The notes below the pieces were generated by a model that had not been told where the DNA came from, did not search any database, and was given only the letters and a program-made list of their open reading frames with translations. The position numbers and the translations under genes were made by a program. Positions 28,148-36,732 of a DNA stretch of 64,000 nucleotides are shown here, in pieces. The stretch is from an uncultured Sphingomonadaceae bacterium (GTDB lineage Bacteria > Pseudomonadota > Alphaproteobacteria > Sphingomonadales > Sphingomonadaceae), in NCBI GenBank assembly GCA_947504025.1, contig CANNFX010000002.1, forward strand, positions 186,001-250,000. Reading direction: 5' to 3'. The stretch's first letter is position 1; each line of letters begins with the position of its first letter.

Positions 28148-28621
28148 ATGAACTCAACAAACCGCCCCGACCATTCGTCACGCCCACTCCAAATGACGTG
28201 CGAGCATTTGGTTGACGCCAGCCAGCGTGCTGTCTTTTTCGCTTGGACTGAGGGGTTGGATTGCTGGTTTGCTCAACCTGGAACACTCTCATTGTTGGCG
28301 GCTGAGGGGCGGCCCTACTTCTTCTATAATCGAGACGAATGGGGCAGACATCCGCACTATGGCCGGTTCCTAGAGGTAACTCAAAACCAGACAATCGAGA
28401 TGACCTGGGTTACTGGCAATGGCGCCGCCGAAGGGACAGAAGGAGCAGAGACGATCCTTCGGATAGATATCATTCCCAAGGATGACGCTACGCTAATTCG
28501 ATTAAATCATTCGGGCTTCGTCTCTGAGAAATCCCAGGAAGCGCACAGGGAAAATTGGCCCATAGCGCTCGAACTGCTGGGAGAAGCGCTCAGGAACGAT
28601 AGTAAATTCAACCAGCCCTGA
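28148..28621 (+). CDS. SRPBCC (AHSA1-like) domain protein
   Basis: ATG 28148 is preceded by CAGGTGA at good spacing; GTG 28139 is an alternative. The product is 157 aa with the AHSA1/START-like fold pattern: VDASQRAVFFAWTEGLDCWFA, GRFLEVTQNQTIEMTWV and LNHSGF ... HRENWPIALELL. Such proteins bind hydrophobic ligands or act in stress responses; function here is unknown. Its usual regulator seems to be the broken HxlR gene just upstream. Confidence 0.82.
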   Translation: MNSTNRPDHSSRPLQMTCEHLVDASQRAVFFAWTEGLDCWFAQPGTLSLLAAEGRPYFFYNRDEWGRHPHYGRFLEVTQNQTIEMTWVTGNGAAEGTEGAETILRIDIIPKDDATLIRLNHSGFVSEKSQEAHRENWPIALELLGEALRNDSKFNQP

Positions 28622-28648
28622 CGATGGCTGACAGCACCACGAGCGATA

Positions 28649-29014
28649 CTATTCGCTCCTTAGCGATGCCCCTGCGTAAGGATCGTAGGTGGCTGGCGGC
28701 GGGTCTGTGCGCGGAGGGGCGGGCTGCTCTGCAATCGATGATGGTTGAATTGCGGAGCCTCCTTGCTCGGCTATGTCTAGAAATGCGGCGGCAACGACGG
28801 GCGCGCCCAGCAAAACGAAGCAACCTAGAATTACCCTCAGGCCATTTCTGATCTCCAGCCGTCCTGACAGCATGGTCAGTCCGACAAACGCCACTGCCAA
28901 TACGCATAGTGCTATCGCGAGACTCCCTTGCATGACAGCGCTGAACCAATTGGCTGCATCGCCGATCGGCTCCAACCGGCCAGCGTCGAATAGGGATGAT
29001 TTACGGACACTCAT
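28649..29014 (-). CDS. Second VirB2/TrbC-like pilin-type protein
   Basis: The 121-aa protein has NWFSAVMQGSLAIALCVLAVAFVGLTML and RLEIRNGLRVILGCFVLLGAPVV, the two hydrophobic segments of TrbC/VirB2 prepilins, in nearly the same form as VirB2 at 36365-36673. It lacks an obvious signal peptide and adds a Pro-rich C-terminal tail. It overlaps the virB11 stop by four bases, at the 3' end of the operon. It could be a minor pilin or an alternative subunit. Confidence 0.75.
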   Translation of the reverse strand: MSVRKSSLFDAGRLEPIGDAANWFSAVMQGSLAIALCVLAVAFVGLTMLSGRLEIRNGLRVILGCFVLLGAPVVAAAFLDIAEQGGSAIQPSSIAEQPAPPRTDPPPATYDPYAGASLRSE

Positions 29015-29991
29015 GGTGTCGCTCGCGTGAGAATTTGCGATACGATCCGCTGTCCGTTGCGTCGCTCCAGTTGGACGAACACATCCACACTTTCGCGCAC
29101 ATAGTGCCGTACATCGTCGCGTGAGAGGCGCGAACCAGCTTGAAGTACCAGTAAAACAAGCTGCTCGATTGCGCGCTGAGGTGTGTCGGCATGGATCGTG
29201 GTCATCGATCCCGGGTGGCCGGTATTGACCGCTCGGAGGAACGTGAAGGCTTCATTGCCTCGCAGTTCACCAAGGATGATCCGGTCGGGCCGCATTCGCA
29301 GCGCCGCTATCAACAGGTCCTCGGCGCCGATTTGCGCTTCAGCGAGCTCGCCGCGCGCCGCGATCAGGCCGACAGCATTATCATGGGTGAGGCGTAACTC
29401 CTCGGTATCTTCTATGGCGAGCAAACGTTCGTGCTTTGGTACTTCGGCGAGGAGGGCATTGAGGAATGTAGTCTTGCCCGTGGAGGTACCACCCGAAATC
29501 AGGATATTTTTGCGAGCAATAACAGCTCTTTGTAGATATTCTAGGGCCTCACTGCCAGCTAGTGTGCGGTACTCATGCGGCGTATCAAGTTGCGCATCGC
29601 CGCCTTCCAAATGCTCGAAAGCATCGCCATCCGCCCAATCGCCAAGCTTTAGATCCGAGGATATATGTCGCCTGATGGCGAAAACATGCCCGCCTCGTGT
29701 TGCGGGCGGCCCAGCCACCTGAACGCGTGAACCATCAGGCAATGTCGCAGCCAGTAACGGTTGAGACCGGCTTATCCCCTGAGCACCATGCGCGGCAATC
29801 TGCTGAGCCAGGCGGCTGAGCAGCCGCTCGTCGAGCAAGGGCTCCTCATGCCTATGGATCCCGCCGCCCAATTTCTCGACCCAAACCTCGCCCGGCCGAT
29901 TAATCCATATGTCGGTGACATCATCGCTACTTAGCCACGGTGTCAAAGGGGCAAGGAAGCTATCGAGATAGTAGCCCGCCTTCATGGGCAC
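29011..29991 (-). CDS. virB11: VirB11-type secretion ATPase
   Basis: The 326-aa protein is a hexameric traffic ATPase of the type IV secretion inner-membrane complex. Walker A is ISGGTSTGKTTFLNALL (about residue 170), the Asp box is LAIEDTEELRL, Walker B is DRIILGELRGNEAF, and the His box is GHPGSMTTIHA. Start is GTG 29991 next to the virB10 stop, or ATG 29985. VirB11 usually switches the system between pilus assembly and substrate transfer. Confidence 0.93.
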   Translation of the reverse strand: MPMKAGYYLDSFLAPLTPWLSSDDVTDIWINRPGEVWVEKLGGGIHRHEEPLLDERLLSRLAQQIAAHGAQGISRSQPLLAATLPDGSRVQVAGPPATRGGHVFAIRRHISSDLKLGDWADGDAFEHLEGGDAQLDTPHEYRTLAGSEALEYLQRAVIARKNILISGGTSTGKTTFLNALLAEVPKHERLLAIEDTEELRLTHDNAVGLIAARGELAEAQIGAEDLLIAALRMRPDRIILGELRGNEAFTFLRAVNTGHPGSMTTIHADTPQRAIEQLVLLVLQAGSRLSRDDVRHYVRESVDVFVQLERRNGQRIVSQILTRATP

Positions 29992-31053
29992 TCAATATTC
30001 CACCGAAGTGAAATCGAGGTCCTTGGCAGCAAAAACCGATACGCTAGTGCCGTGTTTTACAGTCAGGGTTGGAACGATCTGCTGGTTGTTCTGAGATGTG
30101 ATCGATTGCGTGCTGCCCGGTAGTGCGACGACAACCTGGTCACCGCCTGCCTTTCGAGTGGCAACGCCCACACCAATATCAAGAACCGACTGCAGAATTG
30201 CGCCACCAAATCGTTTGAGGAAGTGACTGTTCACTTTTCCTCTCACGCCGGCGCGGCCAAGCGGATCGGCGGCGGGTGAATCCAGTGCGATGGTGACGCC
30301 ATCTGGCCTGATCAGCCGTGTCCAACGGATCAGGGCTCGGTTCTGACCCGGTGCAACTTCGGCGCCGTATTCTCCGTAGAGCCTACTTCCGCGCGGGATG
30401 AGAATGCGGCTACCGTCAAAGCTCCGCACATGGCGTGACACAATGGCGCGAACTGCACCGGATCTGGTTGAATCCAGTGCAGTCTCGAGTACCGCCGGAA
30501 TAATTGTCCCCTTCGGTACTGTGGTTGCGGGATTGAGGAAACGAGTGGCTTGCACACGGTCCGGATCAGGTGGGGAGGCTGCGGGCTGGTTTGAGACAGG
30601 GCCGGTCAGCGCCGATCTGGCATCATAGATCGCAGGCCCCTTCGGCTCGGCAATTGGTTCCTGGTAGATTGGTTCTTGGCTTGGCGCGGCCGCCCGCCGG
30701 ACAATCGGTGCCGGAGCTTGCACAGTGGCTGCCCGCCTTATCGGTACAGGTACAGTATTGGCGCGTCGATCAGCTGGTAAGCGGCGCAACATGCGCGGAT
30801 ATATGCGAGGTTGCGGGGGCAGGGTCAGATCGGGCGGTGATGAAATCCGTCCGCCAGCAGTATTGGTTGCAACCTTGGTGGCAGGCGCGCTTATTGCTGC
30901 CCGCCGATCATTAAGCGCCACAAACAACAGCGCCGCGCCGATCAGAAGTAAACCACCGAAGATCCACACCGTTTTGTTGCTGCCCCCTTCCGGAGCAACC
31001 TTAGGGATGATGCCTTTTGGCACATCATCCGCTGAAGAAGTTGCAGAGCTCAT
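29992..31053 (-). CDS. virB10: VirB10/TrbI family protein
   Basis: The 353-aa protein has one inner-membrane span (VWIFGGLLLIGAALLFVAL, about residues 29-47), a Pro-rich periplasmic stretch, and a C-terminal TrbI domain (TVPKGTIIPAVLETALDSTRSG ... SRLYGEYGAEVAPGQNRALIRW). VirB10 spans both membranes and forms the outer-membrane channel with VirB7 and VirB9. It overlaps virB9 as ATGA. No virB7-like lipoprotein was seen beside it. Confidence 0.93.
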   Translation of the reverse strand: MSSATSSADDVPKGIIPKVAPEGGSNKTVWIFGGLLLIGAALLFVALNDRRAAISAPATKVATNTAGGRISSPPDLTLPPQPRIYPRMLRRLPADRRANTVPVPIRRAATVQAPAPIVRRAAAPSQEPIYQEPIAEPKGPAIYDARSALTGPVSNQPAASPPDPDRVQATRFLNPATTVPKGTIIPAVLETALDSTRSGAVRAIVSRHVRSFDGSRILIPRGSRLYGEYGAEVAPGQNRALIRWTRLIRPDGVTIALDSPAADPLGRAGVRGKVNSHFLKRFGGAILQSVLDIGVGVATRKAGGDQVVVALPGSTQSITSQNNQQIVPTLTVKHGTSVSVFAAKDLDFTSVEY

Positions 31054-31754
31054 TTGCGCTCCTTGCTAACGATGCGCCGAACGTCGGCCTTGGCCTTATC
31101 GATGCGAAAAATCAGGCGATCATGGACTCGGTCAATTACGAAAATGTCGTCGCGCATGTGGCCGTTGACCACTTGCTCCTTTCCGGTGGCACCAAGCGAG
31201 AAGATAGCGGGAATGGCCGCATCGGGAGCCCAGGTCAGATATGTCCGAACCCCGTCATCACGGATCGTCTCTGCATGAATCTCGCGGTCACCGCGCTGCC
31301 TCCAGGTCGAGTTCGACACCGTGGGAACTTTGGGCGGTATTTGACTCTGTGCCTGCACCGGCATGCCGTAGTTGAACCTGACAAGATAGGCGGCAGTCAG
31401 TCCGGTTCCGGTGCGAAGGTCGAAAGTGTAATTCCTGGCGTCGGTCACTACGGACATCATGCTGGTCGCATCGTCGCGCAGAGGCGTAATCAGTAAACTG
31501 TCGCCGCCTGCCGCGACAGCGACATCGAACGCGCTTGTGTCGCCGAGGATGATGTTTTCAACCTGTTCGCCAAGCGCAAATACCACTGTCAAAGCCGTGC
31601 GCGGCATGGTCACCAGATCGACAGTTTGGCCATCCTTCCATGACACGGTCTGCAGGCGCGGATTGACGGGGTCCAGCTCGGGAATCTCCTGCGCGGATAG
31701 CGGCGTGATGATGCCTATGATCAGCGAAAGCCTTAACAGAACTCGCACGATCAT
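31050..31754 (-). CDS. virB9: VirB9/TrbG family protein
   Basis: The 234-aa protein starts with a signal peptide (MIVRVLLRLSLIIGIITPLS, cut near SAQE). It has VVFALGEQVENIILGDTSAF, DARNYTFDLRT and the C-terminal domain ending FIVDRVHDRLIFRIDKAKADV, which fit VirB9 of the outer-membrane core complex. Starts and stops overlap those of virB8 and virB10 by four bases each. Confidence 0.92.
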   Translation of the reverse strand: MIVRVLLRLSLIIGIITPLSAQEIPELDPVNPRLQTVSWKDGQTVDLVTMPRTALTVVFALGEQVENIILGDTSAFDVAVAAGGDSLLITPLRDDATSMMSVVTDARNYTFDLRTGTGLTAAYLVRFNYGMPVQAQSQIPPKVPTVSNSTWRQRGDREIHAETIRDDGVRTYLTWAPDAAIPAIFSLGATGKEQVVNGHMRDDIFVIDRVHDRLIFRIDKAKADVRRIVSKERK

Positions 31755-32491
31755 TCTGGACGCTCTGCTAGTAGATCAGCCGCGCCCGATTTACCGGTAA
31801 GTGGGACAACGTCGGGCAGGGTTTCGGCATCGCGGCTATAGCTTGTCACTTGAAATCCAAGCGGATTGATTAGCCGGTCTTCAGCGGTCATTTCTGCGCC
31901 GGAGAAGCCGTAACGGACCATTGATGCCCAGTATTGCGGCGGCATCGATCGACCTGATGGGTCTACGCGCTGCGTTGTGAAGCGCACCAGCGACCGGTCT
32001 CCGGTGACCTGCGATACGCTTCTGATCTGCACGTCGATCACGGCATTACGGGGAAGTGACGCGAGCGGGCTTGCCGGATTGCTTGCCTGCATCAGCCGTA
32101 CATAGCGCTCACGAGCAGAGCCGGATGACCACAAAGAGACCTTGCGGTAATCTGACTGCACGCTGTCATAGTCGAAGCTTTCACGGGCGATCACATATTG
32201 AACGAGGAATGAGCGTGAGAGTGCTGCATCGGGAGCAATGACCTGGCGCTCAAGCGGAGCGAGCGCTTCTACATAGCCGGTCTGCCGGTCGACCAGCAGC
32301 GTGTACGGTTCAACCGTTTTCAGGGGCATCAGGAAGACCAGCGCCAGCGCTTCCAATACGGCAATTGCCGCTGCGACACCGGCAACGAGCCACGCTCTGC
32401 GCCGAGATGTCTCAAGCGTATCGGTTGCACTGATCGCCCAGCTATCAGCGATATCCAGTTCAGTTTCATCGACTGGCTGATAAGCGTTCAT
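31751..32491 (-). CDS. virB8: VirB8 family protein
   Basis: The start at 32491 (MNAYQPVDETE) overlaps the virB6 stop as ATGA and gives 246 aa; an earlier start at 32548 lies inside virB6. A single span (WLVAGVAAAIAVLEALALVF, about residues 33-52) anchors a periplasmic NTF2-like domain: FLVQYVIARESFDYDSVQSDY and VRFTTQ are VirB8 traits. It is an inner-membrane nucleation factor of the channel. Confidence 0.92.
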   Translation of the reverse strand: MNAYQPVDETELDIADSWAISATDTLETSRRRAWLVAGVAAAIAVLEALALVFLMPLKTVEPYTLLVDRQTGYVEALAPLERQVIAPDAALSRSFLVQYVIARESFDYDSVQSDYRKVSLWSSGSARERYVRLMQASNPASPLASLPRNAVIDVQIRSVSQVTGDRSLVRFTTQRVDPSGRSMPPQYWASMVRYGFSGAEMTAEDRLINPLGFQVTSYSRDAETLPDVVPLTGKSGAADLLAERPE

Positions 32492-33708
32492 GACCTGGTC
32501 TCCCTGCGGCTGGCTGCGCCAGAACTTCGGCCGCTTGTTCGGCGCCAAGAACTGCCGAGACGCTGCGGCGAATTGTCGGAGTTTGGTGCACGTCTGTTAT
32601 TTTCGGTTTGAGCTGAGGCAGTGGCCGAACCTTGCATTGTTCCAATACGTCTGGATGTGACGGTTTCGTCTCGGCGCATGCTGAGTTCGACGCTGTTGGC
32701 AATGCGCTGTGCGCGACCCGATCCGCTGGTACTGATATCGGAAGCCGCACCGGCCAAAGCCACTGGGTTGGTGCTGGGCAGTCGCAGACTTTCGGGCGTT
32801 TCGATCCGGGTTATGGATGACGGCAGCCAGCCTCTCGTGAACGCAACCTTCGCGAGCACGAACAGCATCCCGAAGCCTGCAATGGCAAAGCCTAATGTGA
32901 TGGCGAGTAGTTCGGTCGGTGCGGATGGTGTTGCATAGCCCAATCCACGCAGGCGCAATGCATCGGTGAGCCACGGTTCGATTATCGCCAGCTCGGCCGC
33001 AAGCACAATGGTGGCGCCAAGCGAGCCGATCATCGCAAGGACAAGGCCACGCAGCCACCCGGTAAACAATCCTCGTGTCGCCTCGAACAGCAGTAGCCCT
33101 GCTGCAAGTGGCGCGAGAGCGAGCAGCAGGCCGGCTACCAGTCTGAGCGAAGCCAGCGTACCGATAACGCCGGATAGCCAAACCAGCCTAGCCCAGCCAA
33201 AGCTGCTTTCATCTTCGAGTGCTACGCCCTGGAAACCACCTGCGGCGGAGTCCTGCTCAAGCAGTCCGCCTGTCTGGCGCCCTGAGCCTGTGCGGGTCAG
33301 ATCAACTATGGCATTGTCTACGCCCTGCAGACGTGCGGAAAAGCCAGTTCCAGTTTGCGGTAATGTGGACGGCGATATCGATGCAGCTACCTCTGCCGGA
33401 CCTGTGAGCACAAGATCGTAAGCAAGCACACGAAAGGCAGGCCAACTGAAAGCAAGCGTCAATACGATTCCGACTTTTAGTACGTCCGAAACAACGTCTC
33501 GTCCGACGGGGGCCGGGCCAAACAGCAGGCGGATGCCGAACAGGGCAATGAACAATGTGAGCAATCCCGTTATGGCCAGCGATGCCGGAGAACCAGGCGC
33601 GGAAAGCGCCTGATATCCGAAGCTGCCCAGTGTCTGTGCTTGGCAATCGATATGCGCAAGCACGCGGCTCAGAAATGCATCGCCTGTTATGATTGCCGGG
33701 CAAGCCAT
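32488..33708 (-). CDS. virB6: VirB6/TrbL family inner-membrane protein
   Basis: The 406-aa protein has about six membrane spans in residues 40-300 (for example LAITGLLTLFIALFGIRLLF and AGLLLALAPLAAGLLLF) and the FEATRGLFTGWLRGLVLAMIG region typical of TrbL/VirB6. The last ~110 residues are polar and Ser/Arg-rich, likely cytoplasmic. VirB6 is part of the inner-membrane channel. It abuts virB4 at a shared base and overlaps virB8. Confidence 0.9.
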   Translation of the reverse strand: MACPAIITGDAFLSRVLAHIDCQAQTLGSFGYQALSAPGSPASLAITGLLTLFIALFGIRLLFGPAPVGRDVVSDVLKVGIVLTLAFSWPAFRVLAYDLVLTGPAEVAASISPSTLPQTGTGFSARLQGVDNAIVDLTRTGSGRQTGGLLEQDSAAGGFQGVALEDESSFGWARLVWLSGVIGTLASLRLVAGLLLALAPLAAGLLLFEATRGLFTGWLRGLVLAMIGSLGATIVLAAELAIIEPWLTDALRLRGLGYATPSAPTELLAITLGFAIAGFGMLFVLAKVAFTRGWLPSSITRIETPESLRLPSTNPVALAGAASDISTSGSGRAQRIANSVELSMRRDETVTSRRIGTMQGSATASAQTENNRRAPNSDNSPQRLGSSWRRTSGRSSGAASRRETRS

Positions 33709-36089
33709 CAGGCGGCTTGCTCCAGTAATGTTGCCATCCAGCCAGCTGGCTCTTCTCCGTTTTCGGTGAGCAGATCATCGAACATGCGTACAGTGCTCTC
33801 TCGCCCGGAAAGGATTGTCAGAAGGTCCTTCTCGCCGGATAGGTTGAGACGAGCGACGACGCTTTCGTTGCCATGGCGGATCAAGAAACAATGCGAGCTG
33901 TCAGGCAATGTTCGCACCAGATCATATTCGTGCTGGCTTAAGCCAAAACCGCTCATGTAGTCTTCGGCGCGGGCTTTGGGATTGATCATGAATATCTGTG
34001 TCGCAGCTTGTTCGATGATTGCGCTCGCAATCTTGCTCTCCAACGCATCTTGCGCGCTTTGAGTCGCGAAACCGACAATCCCGTTGCGTTTGCGGATGGT
34101 TTTTTCCCAGTCCTTGATCCTGCGAACGAACACTTCGTCATCAAGTGCTTTCCAGCCTTCATCGACTACGATTATCGCAGGCGAGCCATCGAGGCGCTGT
34201 TCGACGCGGTGGAAGAAGTAGAGCAGCGCGGGCGTGCGAGCTGTCGGATCATCGAGGATCGATGTCATATCGAACCCGACCGTGTCGGCGGTAAGATCGG
34301 TGCGATCCACTTCGTTATCGAACAACCATGCCCGCTCGCCTTCGCCCCACCACGGTCTCAGGCGGTTATGAAGATCACCTGCTTTGGGACGATCGGCACC
34401 TCGAAAGAGCTGCACCAGATTGCCCAGGCGCCTGTGTTTCACATCTTGCAGGAAGCTGGTGTCAATTGCATCGCGGATCAGGTCGAGTTCTGTGCTGTCG
34501 GCACCGCCAGCCAGCAGGCTGAGCCATTCGATCAGGAACTGGCGGTTATCGGGCGTGTCATCCAGCTGCAATGGGTTGAGGCCTGAAGGTGATCCAGCAC
34601 GCAAGCGATCATAACTGCCGCCGATGGCCCGAATGAATAGCTCCGCGCCGCGATCTTTGTCGAAAAAGATGATCCTTGGACGGTACTTGCGGGCCTGTGC
34701 CAGCAAGAAATTGAGCACTACGGTCTTACCCGAACCTGATGGTCCGATGATGGTGAAGTTCCCCAGATCGTTTTGGTGGAAATTGAAATGATATGGGCCT
34801 GCTGCCGTGGTTTCAAACAATGTCACGGCATCGCCCCAGTGATTGCCAACAGCTTTTCCGACGGGAAAATTATGCAGACTGGCAAGGCTCGCGAAATTGG
34901 TGGTCGAGACCAGGCCGCGCCGAGCTATATATTTGAAGTTGCCGGGGAACTGTGCCCAGAATGTTGGCTCCAGCGCAATGTCTTCGCGTACAGCATTGAT
35001 ACCGAGGTCAGCCATCAGGGCAATTACTTCGGCTACTTGCGCGTCGAGCTGATCTAAGCCTTCGGCATGGATGGCGATGGTTGTGTGATGCTCGCCGAAG
35101 CCTGCGCGTCCCGCGGCCACTTCGTCCTTCGCCACTGCAAGCTCGTCACGCAGGCTCAGAGCCTCATCTTCAGCGCTTTTCATCCGGCGCAGCGCCAGGT
35201 TCATCTTGCCCAGCGCCTCGCGGCGTTCAACGAAGGCGAAGCTTTGACTGATATTCATATCGAATGGCAGGCGATGCAGTTCATCAAGCATGCCGGGGGT
35301 GGTTCGGCCGGGCCAATCCTTGATCGATACCATCGCCATAAACCGTCGTGGCAGGGGGCCTGCGGGTGCAAGTTCTACCGTCTCCTGACCAAAGCTGATC
35401 CGGCGCGCGGGGATGTGATGGCCGATGTCGCCATGTGGCACCTTCACCGGGCGCATGTCGGCGTTGAACAGGCAGGACAGGAACTCCAGCGGTTCGGAGC
35501 AAGTGCCGCCCGCACATTCGTAAGCGGTAAGCAGATGCGGACGGTAACTTCCAAGCGCCGCCATCAGTGCATCGCGGGCATTATCGAGCGCGCGCTTTTC
35601 TCCTGCTATCAGCGCGGCGTTGCGATTGCTCTTACGTGAAAGCCAGCTCGTCAGGCGGTCGGCCAGTCCGATATTGCCTTGCAGTGGACGCCGGACAATC
35701 GTGATGAAAAGCTCGTTGATATAGAGCTGACGAGTGCCAAGCCGCTCGCGCCATCGTTCGTCCAATTTGGCAGAGAATTCGTCCGGCCAATCGGCTTGCA
35801 GCCCAGCATCGGCGCGGCGGCGTATGACGTGGTGATAGACTGCAAAACGCGAGGAACCGAGCGAGCGTAGCATCGCATCGCGCAGTTCAGCGCGGTAGTT
35901 GAGCTCATCGCTATCGGCCGTTTCGAAGAGTAGTCCGTCGAGCCGAATGGTTTGAAGCAATAGCCCATCGTGCGTTTCCAGCGTCGCGTCGTCCAGATGC
36001 CGCGCATAGGGAAGGTGCGCGCCGGCAGGAGCCTCGCGCGCTGTTACCTTGGGGTCTCGGGTTAGGGCCGGTAGGAGTTGCATCGCCAC
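33708..36089 (-). CDS. virB4: VirB4 secretion ATPase
   Basis: The 793-aa protein is the large ATPase of the secretion channel. Its N-terminal CagE/TrbE/VirB domain covers about residues 170-400, and the C-terminal ATPase has Walker A GPSGSGKTVVLNFLLAQ (about residue 450) and Walker B PAIIVVDEGWKALDD (about residue 635). The ending motif EYDLVRTLPDSSHCFLI is also usual. It overlaps virB3 by 28 bases. Confidence 0.95.
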   Translation of the reverse strand: MAMQLLPALTRDPKVTAREAPAGAHLPYARHLDDATLETHDGLLLQTIRLDGLLFETADSDELNYRAELRDAMLRSLGSSRFAVYHHVIRRRADAGLQADWPDEFSAKLDERWRERLGTRQLYINELFITIVRRPLQGNIGLADRLTSWLSRKSNRNAALIAGEKRALDNARDALMAALGSYRPHLLTAYECAGGTCSEPLEFLSCLFNADMRPVKVPHGDIGHHIPARRISFGQETVELAPAGPLPRRFMAMVSIKDWPGRTTPGMLDELHRLPFDMNISQSFAFVERREALGKMNLALRRMKSAEDEALSLRDELAVAKDEVAAGRAGFGEHHTTIAIHAEGLDQLDAQVAEVIALMADLGINAVREDIALEPTFWAQFPGNFKYIARRGLVSTTNFASLASLHNFPVGKAVGNHWGDAVTLFETTAAGPYHFNFHQNDLGNFTIIGPSGSGKTVVLNFLLAQARKYRPRIIFFDKDRGAELFIRAIGGSYDRLRAGSPSGLNPLQLDDTPDNRQFLIEWLSLLAGGADSTELDLIRDAIDTSFLQDVKHRRLGNLVQLFRGADRPKAGDLHNRLRPWWGEGERAWLFDNEVDRTDLTADTVGFDMTSILDDPTARTPALLYFFHRVEQRLDGSPAIIVVDEGWKALDDEVFVRRIKDWEKTIRKRNGIVGFATQSAQDALESKIASAIIEQAATQIFMINPKARAEDYMSGFGLSQHEYDLVRTLPDSSHCFLIRHGNESVVARLNLSGEKDLLTILSGRESTVRMFDDLLTENGEEPAGWMATLLEQAA

Positions 36090-36349
36090 AGACTATGGTT
36101 CTTGACCCGGGGGCAGTGCCGCACACGGGCAATCCACAGATCGAGGAAGCGCGGTTCGCGCAAGGACATCAACATGCCAACGCCGTGGATCACCAGCGCG
36201 ATGGGCAGCACCCAGATGCTTTTGAAGATCAGGAACAGCTCCACCATCAACACCGCGTTCACCACAAAGAAGCTGTAGGTCACACCCGCGAACATCTGCG
36301 GTCGCGTGAGCGCAGTAAACAACGTGGTCTGGTTAAGCTGAGCAGTCAT
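36062..36349 (-). CDS. virB3: VirB3 family protein
   Basis: The 95-aa membrane protein has TLFTALTRPQMFAGVTYSFFVVN near the N-terminus and two spans, followed by LREPRFLDLWIARVRHCPR, which match VirB3/TrbD. It sits between virB2 and virB4, as in other VirB operons. VirB3 works with VirB4 in pilus assembly. Confidence 0.9.
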   Translation of the reverse strand: MTAQLNQTTLFTALTRPQMFAGVTYSFFVVNAVLMVELFLIFKSIWVLPIALVIHGVGMLMSLREPRFLDLWIARVRHCPRVKNHSLWRCNSYRP

Positions 36350-36364
36350 GCTGGCCTGCCTGCA

Positions 36365-36673
36365 TTAACCGCCGAGCGCGGCGCTACGGATACCGCCGAC
36401 GATGCTGGTAGCCCCGAACAGGACGAAACAGCCAAGAATTACCATGGCTCCGTGCCGCCAGTTGATCCGGCCGGTTAACATCATGAAGCCAACCACCGCG
36501 ACAGCGATAACAGCTGCGACTGTGGCGACGGTGCCCATCAGAGTGCCCTGCAACCAGCTCATCGCGCCGATGATCGGACCGGAGCCTTCGGGATTGCCGA
36601 TAGCGGCGTGAGCGGGGGCAGCGACTGCGATCAATGCGAGCGCTGCAAGAGACTGAAACCTTTGAGTGATCAT
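36365..36673 (-). CDS. virB2: VirB2/TrbC major pilin
   Basis: The 102-aa protein has a signal peptide (MITQRFQSLAALALIAVAAP, cut near AHAA) and a mature part with SGPIIGAMSWLQGTLMGTVATVAA and RHGAMVILGCFVLFGATSIV, the two hydrophobic helices of VirB2. It opens the operon. The start codon lies inside an inverted repeat (AAACCTTT/AAAGGTTT), and a relic of the same sequence is found at 12196-12290. Confidence 0.92.
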   Translation of the reverse strand: MITQRFQSLAALALIAVAAPAHAAIGNPEGSGPIIGAMSWLQGTLMGTVATVAAVIAVAVVGFMMLTGRINWRHGAMVILGCFVLFGATSIVGGIRSAALGG

Positions 36674-36732
36674 GCGGATGAGATTGCCGCGATGAGGCTA
36701 AAGGTTTGATTGGCGGAATTGGTTACGGGAAA

